From assembly GCF_009696275.1 (NCBI RefSeq), contig NZ_VUMI01000016.1, forward strand, positions 44,463 to 108,462: 64,000 bases of DNA, read 5' to 3'. This DNA is from Eisenbergiella porci (GTDB lineage: Bacteria > Bacillota > Clostridia > Lachnospirales > Lachnospiraceae). This document shows positions 37,079 to 47,358 of the stretch, piece after piece (position 1 is the first letter of the stretch; each line of letters begins with the position of its first letter). Below the pieces are notes generated by a model that saw nothing but the letters and a program-made list of their open reading frames with translations, was not told where the DNA came from and did not search any database. The position numbers and the translations under genes were made by a program.

Positions 37079-40000
37079 TTACGATTCCTCTATGTATTGT
37101 TCGAATTGTTCCGGGCTCATCAGCACCTTCCTGGGCTTGGTGCCTTCCTCTTCTCCCACAACACCCGCTTCCGCAAGCTGATCCATAATGCGCGCCGCAC
37201 GGTTGAAGCCGATTTTAAACACTCTCTGAAGCATGCCGATAGACGCTTTATCCTTATCGATGATAAACTTGCCCGCTTCTTCAAAGTAGGCGTCTCTTTC
37301 CGGCCCACCGCCGCCGGCACCTCCGCCGCTTCCGCCGCCGGAGGATTCCATCGTTTTTACCTTTTCAACGATCTGATCATCGTAAACATTTCCAATCACC
37401 TGGTTCTTCAGGAAATCAACCACATCGGAAACCTCGCCGTCGGAAACAAAAGCTCCCTGGATACGCGCCGGTTTGGAATAGCCCTGGGGATAGAAAAGCA
37501 TATCTCCTTTTCCCAACAGCTTTTCCGCACCATTCATATCCAGAATGGTTCTGGAATCCACGCCGCTGGATACGGCAAAAGCCACACGGCTGGGCATGTT
37601 GGCTTTAATCAGGCCCGTTATAACATCCACGGAGGGACGCTGGGTCGCAATAATCAGATGGATCCCCGCAGCCCTGGCCAGCTGGGCCAGACGGCAGATG
37701 GATTCCTCCACCTCACCGGGAGCCACCATCATCAGATCGGCAAGCTCGTCTACAATAATGACGATTTGAGGCAGCTTATCGGGAGCCGTTGCGTCTCCCT
37801 TCACCCGCATGTCTTCAACTTTCTTATTATATCCCTTCAAATCACGGACGTTCATATCCGCAAATTTCTGGTAACGGTCCGTCATCTCGGCAACGCCCCA
37901 GTGCAGGGCCGCAGAAGCCTGCTTCGGATCGGTCACAACAGGGATGAGCAGATGCGGAATTCCATTATAAACACTCAGCTCCACCACCTTGGGATCCACC
38001 AGGATCAGCTTGACCTCATCCGGCTTGGCTTTATACAAAATACTCATTATTAATGTATTGATACAGACCGATTTACCGGAACCGGTAGACCCTGCAATGA
38101 GCATATGAGGCATCTTGGCAATATCGGAAACAACTACCTTACCGGCAATGTCCTTCCCTACGGCAAAGGACAGCCGTGATGGGAACTCCTTAAACTCCTT
38201 GCTTTCCATCAGCTCACGAAACGAAACCATGGTATTTTCCTTATTGGGAACCTCGATCCCGATCGCTGCTTTTCCGGGTATCGGCGCTTCAATACGAATA
38301 TCCATTGCCGCCAGGTTCAATTTGATATCATCCGCCAGTCCCAGAATTTTGCTGACCTTAACACCCTGCTCCGGCTGCAGCTCATACCTGGTTACGGACG
38401 GTCCCTGGCTGATATCTGTAATGGTCACCTTAACGCCGAAGGTAGCCAGCGTCTGCTGCAGCTTGGCCGCCGTATTTTTAAGCTCCCTGACTGAATCCCC
38501 GGAATTGTTTCCGCCAACCTTCTGAAGAAGTGAAATCGGAGGGAAATGATAGGGGCGCTCTTTTTTCGGTATCTGGGCAACTGCAGGCGCCCCTTCCCTG
38601 CGCATTTCAGCCATGGCCGCCTGTCCGGCAGCTCCCGCCGCCGCAGCCGCTTTTCCGGCCGGTTCTATATCCTTCAGCGTAAGCTGGCGCCCTTCGCCGG
38701 TAAACTGCTTTCCGCCTCCCGGAAGCGGATGTTCCTCTTTCGAAAGCCTGGCCTTCGGCCGCTCCCTTTCAGGCGCAGGGCTGCTGACTTCTTCTGCCGC
38801 CCCATCCCCCGGTATTCCTGGCGGCTCGTCCCAGGGAAGCTCCTCCCCTGCCGCAACAACGTCCATTTCAGGCTCCGCCCCCTCCGGGAATACCTGGCTG
38901 TCAAAAATCTCAGAACGTGCCTCCCCCACAGGCTTTGCCGTAATATGTACGGGTGACACTTCCTTCATATCGCTGAATACATCCGCATTTTTGTAGGTCT
39001 GTGCCAGAGGATCCGAAACGGCAGGTTCTTTGACAGGATGCAGCTCACCCGCAGCTTCCCCTTCCTCCTCCCGGACCGTCTGCCCGGCGGTATGTATCTG
39101 TATTTTATCAAAATCAATAATATTATCTGTTTTGGGCGCTACCTTGACACTCTCTTTCTTTTCCGCCGCAGCATCCTCCACCGTTATTTCATGAATATCA
39201 TTTCTCAGCCGTTCCCTGTTTTCCTCACGGGCCTCTTTCTCCTGCGCCGCCAGGGTAGTATCTATCATTACGCCGGACACCTTTTTATCCATCCGGAGAA
39301 TCCGCTCCGCATCCCTGCGCGCCTCCTCCTCCTGTGCCAGCCGTTCTTCCTCTTCCCTTCTGGCTTCCAGCTCTTCTCTTCTTATCCGGGCGCGTTCCTT
39401 ACGCACTCTTGCATCCTCACGGGCAGACTCATATACCTTCCTGCTCCCCGACTTCACGCCGCCCACAAAAGATTTCTCCGTAATCAGCACCAGGCATATA
39501 ATTGCCAGCACGATTACCAGAAGCACAGCTCCCACCATGCCCAGGAAATGATTCAGAAGATAGGCAAGGGAACCAGACAGCACCCCGCCCCCGGCCTTGG
39601 AATCCGCGCTCACCTTATAAAGCGACGCAACGGAATACTTCTCCATGGAAGGCACCTGCCCCCCGATCAGCTCCAGCACCACACCAATTAAAAGTACCAA
39701 AAGAACAGCCGCCACAATTTTCATTACAGCGAACACATTCCCTCTGTTGGAGATACCAAAAGCAATCCCGAGAAAAATCATCACCGGAATCACATAAGCC
39801 ATCATGCCGAAAATGCCGAACATCGCATGACTGACAGCATTCCCCACAGGGCCGATCACCCCAAAATTACATAAAAAGAGAAGAATACTTAACGCAAAGA
39901 CACCAATCAGAATGATCTCACTGGTGATTGCGCTTTCCTCTTCTGTTCTAATCTTCTGTTGACTTTTATCCCGTGCATTCGATGTGCTTTTTTTAGTTTT

Positions 40001-40084
40001 TGTATTGGAATTGCTTCTCGTTCTGGAAGAAGAAGTTGTATTCTTTTTACCCGCGCCTGACCTGCTTCCTGAAGCTGATGCCAT
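37079..40084 (-). CDS. ftsK: DNA translocase FtsK/SpoIIIE
   Basis: DNA pump at the division or sporulation septum, 1001 residues. A basic Ser/Thr-rich N-terminus is followed by four membrane segments (about 55-200), a long charged and Ala/Pro-rich linker (about 215-510) and a RecA-like motor. The motor shows Walker [16 protein letters not shown] near 665 and [19 protein letters not shown] Gly-rich hinge ([14 protein letters not shown]) leads to the gamma winged-helix domain ([20 protein letters not shown]) that reads KOPS/SRS sites. No second homologue lies in the window, so FtsK versus SpoIIIE is not decided. Confidence 0.94.
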   Translation of the reverse strand: MASASGSRSGAGKKNTTSSSRTRSNSNTKTKKSTSNARDKSQQKIRTEEESAITSEIILIGVFALSILLFLCNFGVIGPVGNAVSHAMFGIFGMMAYVIPVMIFLGIAFGISNRGNVFAVMKIVAAVLLVLLIGVVLELIGGQVPSMEKYSVASLYKVSADSKAGGGVLSGSLAYLLNHFLGMVGAVLLVIVLAIICLVLITEKSFVGGVKSGSRKVYESAREDARVRKERARIRREELEARREEEERLAQEEEARRDAERILRMDKKVSGVMIDTTLAAQEKEAREENRERLRNDIHEITVEDAAAEKKESVKVAPKTDNIIDFDKIQIHTAGQTVREEEGEAAGELHPVKEPAVSDPLAQTYKNADVFSDMKEVSPVHITAKPVGEARSEIFDSQVFPEGAEPEMDVVAAGEELPWDEPPGIPGDGAAEEVSSPAPERERPKARLSKEEHPLPGGGKQFTGEGRQLTLKDIEPAGKAAAAAGAAGQAAMAEMRREGAPAVAQIPKKERPYHFPPISLLQKVGGNNSGDSVRELKNTAAKLQQTLATFGVKVTITDISQGPSVTRYELQPEQGVKVSKILGLADDIKLNLAAMDIRIEAPIPGKAAIGIEVPNKENTMVSFRELMESKEFKEFPSRLSFAVGKDIAGKVVVSDIAKMPHMLIAGSTGSGKSVCINTLIMSILYKAKPDEVKLILVDPKVVELSVYNGIPHLLIPVVTDPKQASAALHWGVAEMTDRYQKFADMNVRDLKGYNKKVEDMRVKGDATAPDKLPQIVIIVDELADLMMVAPGEVEESICRLAQLARAAGIHLIIATQRPSVDVITGLIKANMPSRVAFAVSSGVDSRTILDMNGAEKLLGKGDMLFYPQGYSKPARIQGAFVSDGEVSDVVDFLKNQVIGNVYDDQIVEKVKTMESSGGGSGGGAGGGGPERDAYFEEAGKFIIDKDKASIGMLQRVFKIGFNRAARIMDQLAEAGVVGEEEGTKPRKVLMSPEQFEQYIEES

Positions 40085-40132
40085 TGTTTACCGCCTCCGA
40101 AATCTGTTTGAATCACAGACTGAATCGAAATC

Positions 40133-40161
40133 AGTATACCACGAAACGGGGCCCTTGTCAT
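40133..40161 (-). promoter_or_regulatory. ftsK promoter
   Basis: ATGACA (40161-40156), 17 bases, TATACT (40138-40133) on the minus strand, about 50 bases before the ftsK ATG. It is one mismatch per hexamer from consensus. Confidence 0.55.
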
Positions 40162-40228
40162 CATTTAATATTTCATAGCCTTCCTCAAAGTCTTTCTTAT
40201 AGTCTTCCGGCAACCCTATATACCCAGG

Positions 40229-40590
40229 CTAAAGTCAGCAGCCCCGGCTGCGCCTGGTTTTCCCCGCAGGGTCCCTGGCCGGCCGTCCTTCTTCCCGGAT
40301 ACGGTGGGGGTGTTTCCGGCTCCATTGGAAAAAACGGAGATATTTCTTACCGCCCCGGGAGGCCGGAATCATGCCGCCCTTAGCGGCCTGTCTGACGAAC
40401 GCAGCCGGCTGCAAGCCGCTGCGTGAGGAGTTCCGGCCGCGTTGGCAGGATTCCGGCCTCCCGGGACGGTTAGAAATACCCCGTTTTTGAGACTGGAGCC
40501 GGAAACACCCCCACCGTATCCGGGAAGAAGGACGGCCGGCCAGGGACCCTGCGGGGAAAAACAGTACGCAGCCGGGGCTGCTGACTTTAG
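40229..40590 (-). repeat. Long inverted-repeat element, copy B (362 bp)
   Basis: The ends 40229-40250 and 40569-40590 are inverted copies and arms of about 95 bases pair nearly perfectly. The central part, read on the minus strand, matches the core of copy A (20085-20446) for about 180 bases. Shared blocks include TCAAAAACGGGGT, GAACTCCTCAC, CAGCCGGCTG and GCCGCTAAGGGCGGCA. Where the copies differ, paired positions often change together. It lies in the gap between the tepA-like gene end and the ftsK promoter. An open frame across it (minus, to 40680) is judged not coding. Confidence 0.85.
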
Positions 40591-40600
40591 CCGTCCTCCC

Positions 40601-41287
40601 CTACTTTTTCCGGCCGGCCAGGGTGTGGAGCTTTTGGATAGCTTCTTTGATACCGCCCACTTCGTTGATAAGGCCTGCATTTACAGCCTCCTCACCCACA
40701 AGGATGGTGCCCAGGTCCTTGGTGAGGACTCCTGTTTCCATCATGAGCTCTTCCATACGGCTTCTGGTGATGTCGCAGTGGGAGCAAACGAAGCCGGTGA
40801 TACGGTTCTGGATCTGTTTGAAGTAGTCAAAGGTCTGGGGAGCGCCGATGACGGTGCCGCTCATACGCACGGGGTGGATGACCATGGTTCCTGTGGGAAC
40901 GATATAAGAATAGTCGGCGCCGACGGCAATGGGGACGCCGATGGAATGGCCGCCGCCAAGCACAAGGGAAACGGTGGGCTTGCTGAGGGAGGCGATCATC
41001 TCCGCTATGGCAAGGCCCGCTTCCACATCGCCGCCCATGGTGTTCAGAAGGATAAGAAGACCTTCTATTTTACTGCTGTCCTCTATGGCGGCCAGCTGGG
41101 GAAGGATGTGCTCGTATTTTGTTGTTTTGGAGGAGCTTCCCAGGTTGTCATGGCCTTCGATTTCCCCGATGATGGTTATCATATGGATGGCTTTGTCGTT
41201 TTCTCCGTGACGCTCCAGCGTCAGCTGTCCGGTTTCCTCGATTCTTTCATCCCTTTGCTTTTCTTCGTCTGCTTTATTGCTGCTCAT
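40601..41287 (-). CDS. ClpP-type serine protease, TepA/YmfB family
   Basis: Protein of 228 residues with the ClpP/crotonase fold. The nucleophile Ser is in [15 protein letters not shown] near 110, the His in VIHPVRMSG near 135, and [17 protein letters not shown] forms the oxyanion region. The N-terminal 40 residues are charged. The family includes B. subtilis TepA, linked to protein export, and is commonly located beside ftsK/spoIIIE, as here. AGGAG lies before the ATG. Loss of ClpX/ClpC-docking features is typical but not checked. Confidence 0.88.
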   Translation of the reverse strand: MSSNKADEEKQRDERIEETGQLTLERHGENDKAIHMITIIGEIEGHDNLGSSSKTTKYEHILPQLAAIEDSSKIEGLLILLNTMGGDVEAGLAIAEMIASLSKPTVSLVLGGGHSIGVPIAVGADYSYIVPTGTMVIHPVRMSGTVIGAPQTFDYFKQIQNRITGFVCSHCDITRSRMEELMMETGVLTKDLGTILVGEEAVNAGLINEVGGIKEAIQKLHTLAGRKK

Positions 41288-41562
41288 ATTGTCTGCTCCT
41301 GTCCCGCGAAAAAACCGCGTTTGCTGTTATCCGTTTGTTTTTCGTATTGTTTGCAGGTCAGGCGGGTTTTATGCGCCAAAGCAATTGTTTCCGGGAGGAA
41401 AAAGCGGGAAGAAAAAAGTGCGCCGGAATAATAATGGAATTTTCCGGCACACTTTTATAAAAACTTTTTATGATTATATGGGTTTCAGTTACTGTCCAAC
41501 CATACGGCAAGCGCAGAAAAATTCACCAGCCTGCTCCTGCTAAACGTTTACCCTTCCTTATT
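41288..41562. other. Intergenic region with a terminator
   Basis: Between the tepA-like gene and the membrane-protein gene. Apart from the terminator at 41418-41452, I see no gene or clear promoter. Confidence 0.4.
41418..41452 (-). terminator. Intrinsic terminator
   Basis: 11-position stem with one C-A mismatch (GTGCGCCGGAA / TTCCGGCACAC), with a 13-base loop. It is followed on the minus strand by six T (41417-41412). It ends the transcript of the gene at 41563-43092. T residues on the other side make it potentially bidirectional. Confidence 0.75.
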
Positions 41563-43092
41563 CTATAGCAGATCGAAATCGTCACCCTCTTCAAAACGGT
41601 CAATATCGAAGCACATCTCCTCTTCCTTCGGCTCATATGCAAAATCCATTTCCCTTTGGACATGCTTTTTGGGTCCGGGCAGCGGGTTGGGAATGGGTTC
41701 CCCGGGCAGCGGCGAACCAGCAGGCGCTTCCAGCCTTGCTTCAATTCCCACAGCCATAAAGGAAGCCTGCGCAGACGCTTCTTTTTCGGAAGCGCCCGGG
41801 TGATGCCTTCTTTTTTTGGGAAGGGACGGCTTTTCTTTATTTTTCCTGTTTTTATCCTTTTCAAAGCAGCACATGCTATGTACCCCCATACCGGCAAATA
41901 CGCCCCAGAAAAGCAGCGTTATCGTCTGCTTTTCCAGGCTGGTGCCAAATATCAGATCACTGATAAGAAGAAAAGCAAAAGGCAGAATCCAGATTATTCC
42001 CAGATTTCCCTTTTGTTCAAAAAATCCGAATACATAAAAAAACGCCGAAAACAGCAGCGGGAGGAAGTAAAACAGCGCTTCCCTGCCGGCAAGGCTTGCC
42101 CAGCCGGTCTGTCCTGACTCCATATTTGCCAAAAACCATTCCTGAAGCACCTCCGCAACGCTCCCGCCGAAAAGAAAAAGCCGGAGGCAGAGCGCGCCTG
42201 CAAAACCGCACAGGGCGGCGATAAAAAAAGCTGCCGTTTCTTTAATTCTTGTTTTAGCACGGACACCGCGTCGTTCCAGATACAGGATCCCCAGAAGTCC
42301 CAGAAGAAATACGCTCAGGAAATAATAATCCAGGAATGAAAAAATCCCCGCCGCAAAGCCGGCCAGAAAAAGAATCAGTCCTGCCGCCGCAGATTTCCTT
42401 CCGCATTTCTTAAGCTTGCCAAGCATGGCTCCCACTATTAACAGAAGCAGGGAAAAACAGAGCATACGCAGGCCTTCCGGCGTGGCGGACAGACAGTATT
42501 CCACATATACCGGAAGCAGGGCCGCCGCCGTCACGGCCGCCACCGCCGCGATTTTCCCCGCAATCATGCGCACAGCCGGATACAGCAGGGCAATGGCTGC
42601 AATCTGCAGGGCCAGCTGTAAAAGAATACAGTTATTTTCCCACACGCCGATCATGGAAAACAGGCAGGTAAGAAGGAACAGAAAAATTTCGTTAAAATGA
42701 AGCCCGGTCAGCCTCACAGGCTGTCCTGCCGTAGCGGCTGCGATTATATACAGGCTTTTGTCGCCGTACAGCCCGGCGCCGCCGGAGGAAGCCATCCAGA
42801 GCCTCAGAAGCAGGGCCGCCGCAATGGCAAAAATAAGGAAAAGGCATTCCCACAGCTGGGCATGCTTTAATTCCGGTCTTACTTCAGCCCGTTTTTCCGC
42901 CAGCATATGAACCGGCGTATAAACCGCCAGGACCAACAGCAAAGCGCAGCCTGCCGTTCCGAGGAAATAATAAGGCCAGCCAAGATCCAGCATGGTACAG
43001 ATCAGAGAAATCTGCGCAGTAAAATAAATACAGATTACCAGACCGTACAATGCCCACAATATATAATTAAACCTGCATCTGAGATATCTCAT
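41563..43092 (-). CDS. Polytopic membrane protein, possibly GT-C-like
   Basis: Protein of 509 residues with about 11-12 membrane segments and a cytosolic tail. The tail is basic at first (KDKNRKNKEKPSLPKKRRHH) and strongly acidic at the end (EEEMCFDIDRFEEGDDFDLL). The first outside loop reads GGAGLYGDKSLYIIAAA, and the overall layout recalls GT-C glycosyltransferases, but the acidic D/E pair usual there is not convincing. No function is assigned. GGGGGGAAGC precedes ATG 43092; the open frame to 43305 is upstream sequence. Confidence 0.65.
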   Translation of the reverse strand: MRYLRCRFNYILWALYGLVICIYFTAQISLICTMLDLGWPYYFLGTAGCALLLVLAVYTPVHMLAEKRAEVRPELKHAQLWECLFLIFAIAAALLLRLWMASSGGAGLYGDKSLYIIAAATAGQPVRLTGLHFNEIFLFLLTCLFSMIGVWENNCILLQLALQIAAIALLYPAVRMIAGKIAAVAAVTAAALLPVYVEYCLSATPEGLRMLCFSLLLLIVGAMLGKLKKCGRKSAAAGLILFLAGFAAGIFSFLDYYFLSVFLLGLLGILYLERRGVRAKTRIKETAAFFIAALCGFAGALCLRLFLFGGSVAEVLQEWFLANMESGQTGWASLAGREALFYFLPLLFSAFFYVFGFFEQKGNLGIIWILPFAFLLISDLIFGTSLEKQTITLLFWGVFAGMGVHSMCCFEKDKNRKNKEKPSLPKKRRHHPGASEKEASAQASFMAVGIEARLEAPAGSPLPGEPIPNPLPGPKKHVQREMDFAYEPKEEEMCFDIDRFEEGDDFDLL

Positions 43093-43256
43093 GCTTCCCC
43101 CCGATTCGAACAGTTTGTATAGACGAACTGTTACAGGCATCCTGCCGTTTATAACCGTTGTGCGATGGACAGGATGCCTTCTGCCGACGCATATTTGTCC
43201 AGTCTGCGTATTTACCGCGCAGCTTGGTACGAACTGCTGCCTTCTTTTAACACGCA

Positions 43257-43284
43257 GGGCCGCACCGGATAACCGGCGCGGCCC
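43257..43284 (-). terminator. GC-rich hairpin after the sulfhydrylase gene
   Basis: 12-bp stem (one G-T pair) with loop TTAT in the minus-strand reading, starting 8 bases after the stop at 43292. The T tail is poor (TGCGTGTT), so it may be a weak terminator or a 3'-end protector. Confidence 0.5.
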
Positions 43285-43291
43285 GCTGAGT

Positions 43292-44575
43292 TTAGATAGC
43301 GGCAAGCGCCTGCTCCAAATCCGCTATAATATCTTCCGCATTCTCGATTCCCACAGAGAAGCGGATAAGATCCGGATTGACTCCGGCTTCCTTCAGCTGC
43401 TCGTCGTTCATCTGCCTGTGTGTATGGCTGGCAGGATGAAGCACACAGGTTCTGGCATCCGCAACGTGCGTCACGATAGCCGCCAGCTCCAGCTTATCCA
43501 TCATTATCTGTGCTGCATGCCTTCCGCCCTTCAGGCCGAAGGAAATCACGCCGCAGGTACCGTTCGGCATATATTTGCATGCCAGTTCATAATATTTGCT
43601 GCTCTTTAGGCCGGGATAGTTCACCCAGGCCACCTTTTCATGATTTTCCAGGAAGCTCGCCACCTTCATGGCGTTTTCACAGTGTCTGGGCATTCTCAGA
43701 TGAAGCGTTTCCAGCCCCACGTTCAGAAGGAACGCATTCTGCGGCGACTGGATGGAGCCAAGATCGCGCATCAGCTGTACCGTTGCCTTCCTTATGTACG
43801 CTTCCTTTCCGAATTTTTCCGCATATATGATGCCGTGATAGGAATCATCGGGTTCACACAGGCCCGGGAACTTTTCCGGATAAAGGCTCCAGTCAAAATT
43901 GCCGGAGTCCACAATGGCGCCGCCTACGCACATGGCATGTCCGTCCATGTACTTGGTGGTGGAATGGGTAACGATATCCGCCCCCCATTTAAAAGGATTG
44001 CAGTTAATGGGCGTGGCAAAGGTATTGTCCACAATCAGAGGCACCTGATGGGCGTGGGCCGCCTTTGCAAATTTTTCAATATCAAGCACCACCAGCGCGG
44101 GGTTGGCAATGGTTTCCGCCAGCACACATCTTGTATTTTCCTGAAAAGCCTGGCAGAGGGTTTCATAGTCCGCATCCGGATCCACGATAGTGCAGGAAAT
44201 TCCCATTTTCTTCATTGTTACGGCGATGAGGTTGAAGGTGCCGCCGTAAACGGTGGAAGAAAGCACCACATGGCTGCCCGCCTCACAGATATTGAACACC
44301 GCATAATAGTTAGCGGCCTGGCCGGAGGATGTGAGCATGGCCGCCACGCCGCCCTCCAGCTCGCAGATCTTCTGCGCGACACAGTCATTGGTGGGGTTCT
44401 GGAGCCTGGTGTAAAAATAGCCGTCCTCCTCCAGATCGAAAAGACGTCCCATCTGCTCGGAGGTATCGTATTTATAAGTGGTTGTCTGATAGATGGGAAG
44501 GACCCTGGGTTCTCCGTTTCCGGGCTTCCAGCCCGACTGGATACATATTGTTTCTTTTGCGTATGGTTTCTTCAT
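43292..44575 (-). CDS. O-acetylhomoserine sulfhydrylase / aminocarboxypropyltransferase
   Basis: PLP enzyme of the Cys/Met metabolism family, 427 residues. YFYTRLQNPTNDCVAQKI near 53, LTSSGQAANYYAV near 81, IVDNTFATPINCNPF and the PLP-Lys in DIVTHSTTKYMDGH near 205 are visible. The C-terminal HPASHTHRQMNDEQLKEAGV is typical of MetY-type enzymes, which make homocysteine from O-acetylhomoserine and sulfide. No metX or riboswitch is nearby; the upstream gap to yebC is only 20 bases. Confidence 0.9.
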   Translation of the reverse strand: MKKPYAKETICIQSGWKPGNGEPRVLPIYQTTTYKYDTSEQMGRLFDLEEDGYFYTRLQNPTNDCVAQKICELEGGVAAMLTSSGQAANYYAVFNICEAGSHVVLSSTVYGGTFNLIAVTMKKMGISCTIVDPDADYETLCQAFQENTRCVLAETIANPALVVLDIEKFAKAAHAHQVPLIVDNTFATPINCNPFKWGADIVTHSTTKYMDGHAMCVGGAIVDSGNFDWSLYPEKFPGLCEPDDSYHGIIYAEKFGKEAYIRKATVQLMRDLGSIQSPQNAFLLNVGLETLHLRMPRHCENAMKVASFLENHEKVAWVNYPGLKSSKYYELACKYMPNGTCGVISFGLKGGRHAAQIMMDKLELAAIVTHVADARTCVLHPASHTHRQMNDEQLKEAGVNPDLIRFSVGIENAEDIIADLEQALAAI

Positions 44576-44595
44576 TCGTATGCTCCCTTTAGGAT

Positions 44596-45324
44596 TTACT
44601 CATCCCAGTTATGATATACCGCCTGTACGTCGTCATCGTCATCCAGCAGATCCAGCGTACGCTGCAGGTTCTTTAATGCTGTTTCATCGGTAAGCTCCAC
44701 ATAATTCTGGGGGATCATGGTCACTTCGGCGCTTGCCAGGACAATGCCGGCTTCCTCCAGCGCTTTCTGCACAGCCTCCAGATCATCGGGAGCCGTAAGG
44801 ATTTCAAAGCTGTCTTCCTCTTCGCCAAAATCCTCCGCGCCGGCATCCAGAGCCATCATCATCAGATCATCCGCTTCCATTTCACATTCTTCCTTGTCGA
44901 TGATGATCTGTCCTCTTTTGTCAAACATGAAGGATACGCAGCCGGGTGTCCCGATGCTGCCGTTGCCCTTGGTAAAGGCGCTCCTTACATTGGCGGCCGT
45001 ACGGTTCTTGTTATCGGTAAGCGCATCAACTATGATGGCGATGCCGTTGGGACCGTAGCCTTCATAGGTTACGTATTCATAATTTACATTTCCCACATCG
45101 CCGGCGGCCTTCTTGATGCCGCGTTCAATGGTATCGTTGGGCATGTTGTTGGCCTTTGCTTTGGCAATCACCTGGGAAAGCTTGAAGTTATTGGCCGGAT
45201 CCGGGCCGCCCTCCTTTACCGCAACGGCAATTTCCCTTCCCAGAATGGTAAAAATTTTGCCCTTGGCAGCATCATTTTTTTCTTTTTTATGCTTAATGTT
45301 TGCAAATTTTGAATGTCCTGACAT
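44596..45324 (-). CDS. yebC: YebC/PmpR family protein
   Basis: Conserved protein of 242 residues beginning MSGHSKFANIKHKKEKNDAA, with NNMPNDTIERGIKKAAG and MIPQNYVELTDE. It has been described both as a DNA-binding transcription regulator and, more recently, as a translation factor helping ribosomes through proline stretches; sequence cannot separate the two. AGGAG precedes ATG 45324; an in-frame extension to 45351 overlaps the upstream gene. Confidence 0.93.
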   Translation of the reverse strand: MSGHSKFANIKHKKEKNDAAKGKIFTILGREIAVAVKEGGPDPANNFKLSQVIAKAKANNMPNDTIERGIKKAAGDVGNVNYEYVTYEGYGPNGIAIIVDALTDNKNRTAANVRSAFTKGNGSIGTPGCVSFMFDKRGQIIIDKEECEMEADDLMMMALDAGAEDFGEEEDSFEILTAPDDLEAVQKALEEAGIVLASAEVTMIPQNYVELTDETALKNLQRTLDLLDDDDDVQAVYHNWDE

Positions 45325-45347
45325 TTTTCTTTCTCCTTTTTTATCCA

Positions 45348-46790
45348 TCACTTGTTTCCGCTTTCTCCCGCCTTATCCTGGCCGGAGGAACGCCTGTCTT
45401 CTTCTGTTTTTCCGGAAAGGGGCTGCTCTTCACAGGCGGCGCCGCTTTCTTCGGGGAGCTTTTTCACAAGGACCGTCTTTATCATTTTGTTTTCCACGGA
45501 AAGCACCTTGAAATCATATCCGTCGATCCGGATATCAAACTGCTCGTCCGGCTCGGGGATATGCTCCAGCTTTGCAATCAGGAATCCGTTCAATGTCTCA
45601 AACTCGCTTTCATCAAAGGAAATGTCAAACAGCTCCTCCAGCTCCTCCAGAGGAGTCTTCCCTTCTATGATGTATTCGTCCTTGCTCTTTTCCCTGATAT
45701 AGGATTCATCCACATCATATTCATCCAGAATATTGCCTACTATTTCTTCCAGTATATCTTCCATGGCTATCATGCCCGCGGTCTGCCCGTATTCGTCCAG
45801 GACAATAACCATCTGGCATTTGGTAGACTGCATTGTCTTGAACAGGGAATCCACCTTCCTCGTCTCAGGTATGAACCTGGCATCCCTGAGCAGCCCGGGA
45901 ATATCCCGGACCTTCATTCCCGGATCGGTCGCAGACTGTCTGCGCAGTGCATCCTTCATATGGAGAATGCCGATGATATGATCAATATTTTCTTCATACA
46001 CCGGGTATCTGCTGTTGCGTCCGTTCAGCATGAACTGGATCGCATCGCCGAAGGTCATCTCACAGTCAATGGCCACGATATTCGTGCGGTTGGTCATGAT
46101 ATCCTCGGCACGCTTGTCCCCGAATTCAAAAATATTGGTTATCATCTCCGCTTCGCTGGCCTGGATTACGCCCTGCTCATGGCCTTCATTTACCATGGAA
46201 ATGATCTCTTCCTCCGTCACATCAATGCTGTCTTCATCCGGATGCATGCCGAACAGCTTCAGTATCCCGTACGCCGTTACGGAAAAAAGTCCTGTCAGAG
46301 GCGTAAAAATGGTCATAACGGCGGAAACGGGCTTAATCATTCTGTAAGCCCATTTCTCCGGTGACCGGGAAGCCAGCTTCTTCGGTATCAGCGTGCCGAA
46401 AACCAGCAGTATGTAAAGCAGAAGGATCACGGTAATCACCAGGGAGGCCGCTGTAATCAGCCCGCCCATAAAAGGAGACAGCCCCGCCTGCCTTTCCGCA
46501 AGCGCCCGGAGCATTTTCCTGATATGGGAGCTCCAGACACGCAGATACATGCCGCCCATGCACAGGTTCAGAAAGGTTACCACCAGCTGAACCGTATTAA
46601 CGTACCGGGACGGCTTTCCCACAAGCCTGCTCAGCAAAAGAGACCTTTTATCATTCTCCTCTATCGCTTTTCTTTCCACCTCTTTTTCATTCAGTCCATG
46701 AATCGCAGCGCCGAAGCCGTAACAATATGCTTCCAGGAGCAAAAGCCCCAGAAATAAAAGTATACTGGCAGTAGGCCCACCATCGTCCAT
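45348..46790 (-). CDS. CNNM/CorC-type transporter with CBS domains
   Basis: Membrane protein of 480 residues ('hemolysin family', now linked to magnesium or cobalt efflux). A DUF21 membrane domain covers the first 200 residues (3-4 helices). Then come a CBS pair (VNEGHEQGVIQASEAEMI, EDIMTNRTNIVAID, MVIVLDEYGQTAGMIAMED) and a C-terminal CorC/HlyC domain (EFETLNGFLIAKLEHIPEPDE). The last 50 residues are charged and low in complexity. Start at AGGAG-ATG 46790. Confidence 0.9.
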   Translation of the reverse strand: MDDGGPTASILLFLGLLLLEAYCYGFGAAIHGLNEKEVERKAIEENDKRSLLLSRLVGKPSRYVNTVQLVVTFLNLCMGGMYLRVWSSHIRKMLRALAERQAGLSPFMGGLITAASLVITVILLLYILLVFGTLIPKKLASRSPEKWAYRMIKPVSAVMTIFTPLTGLFSVTAYGILKLFGMHPDEDSIDVTEEEIISMVNEGHEQGVIQASEAEMITNIFEFGDKRAEDIMTNRTNIVAIDCEMTFGDAIQFMLNGRNSRYPVYEENIDHIIGILHMKDALRRQSATDPGMKVRDIPGLLRDARFIPETRKVDSLFKTMQSTKCQMVIVLDEYGQTAGMIAMEDILEEIVGNILDEYDVDESYIREKSKDEYIIEGKTPLEELEELFDISFDESEFETLNGFLIAKLEHIPEPDEQFDIRIDGYDFKVLSVENKMIKTVLVKKLPEESGAACEEQPLSGKTEEDRRSSGQDKAGESGNK

Positions 46791-46818
46791 TCTATCAACT
46801 CCTTTTCAAACTCATCTT

Positions 46819-46847
46819 AATATATCATCTTGGTAAAAAAACGTCAA
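46819..46847 (-). promoter_or_regulatory. Promoter of the CNNM/CorC gene
   Basis: TTGACG (46847-46842), 17 bases, TATATT (46824-46819) on the minus strand, about 30 bases before the start codon. It lies in the 72-base gap after mazF. Confidence 0.65.
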
Positions 46848-46862
46848 GAAACCTGGCTTAGC

Positions 46863-47204
46863 TTATGTATTTAATTCCAGGCTGATTTTCAGGGCCTGGT
46901 TTACACGGGCCATGGTGGATTCATTCAGATGACAGACTTTTGTCTTTAAACGCTGCTTGTCAATTGTCCGCAGCTGTTCCAGGAGAATGACGGAATCCTT
47001 TACAATATCATACTCCCCTGCGCGCAGCTCGATATGCGTGGGGAGCTTCGCTTTATTCATCCTGGAGGTAATTGCGGCGCAAATCACAGTAGGGCTGTGT
47101 TTGTTTCCCACATCGTTCTGTATGATCAATACCGGCCTGATTCCGCCCTGCTCCGATCCAATTACCGGTCTTAAATCCGCATAATAGATATCTCCGCGTC
47201 TCAT
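46863..47204 (-). CDS. MazF/PemK-type endoribonuclease (EndoA) without antitoxin
   Basis: Protein of 113 residues beginning [21 protein letters not shown], with [19 protein letters not shown] and the catalytic Arg and Thr of the MazF/NdoA family, an ACA-type mRNA interferase. As in B. subtilis, it lies just downstream of alr. However, the ribbon-helix-helix antitoxin gene usually between them is missing: the 154-base gap has no frame of that size. AGAAGGAG precedes the ATG. Confidence 0.9.
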   Translation of the reverse strand: MRRGDIYYADLRPVIGSEQGGIRPVLIIQNDVGNKHSPTVICAAITSRMNKAKLPTHIELRAGEYDIVKDSVILLEQLRTIDKQRLKTKVCHLNESTMARVNQALKISLELNT

Positions 47205-47358
47205 GTCCTGATCTCCTTCTTCTCCGGAAAGCGTTACATCCTTACAGGCAGCCGCAGCGTCTTAAGTAATCCGGCTGTCTTGCAATATTATTGCCTGTTT
47301 TTCGGAAGGTATTCAGGTAGGGTGATTTTTGGAGCGTATTTGAAAACTGCTTTCCTCT

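Noticed and set aside
29155..37085. The sequence TAACTGTGAAG follows two stop codons (near 29161 and 37079)
   Set aside because: Two occurrences of a short string that partly consists of the stop codon are not enough to claim an element.
40369..40680. Open frame of 103 codons on the minus strand across inverted repeat B, and a similar one at 20202-20420
   Set aside because: They resemble each other only because they lie on the shared repeat core; both strands are open, there is no ribosome binding site, and the composition is Gly/Pro/Arg-rich as expected from GC-rich palindromes.
44576..44595. Possible S-box or other riboswitch before the sulfhydrylase gene
   Set aside because: The gap to yebC is only 20 bases, too short for any known riboswitch.
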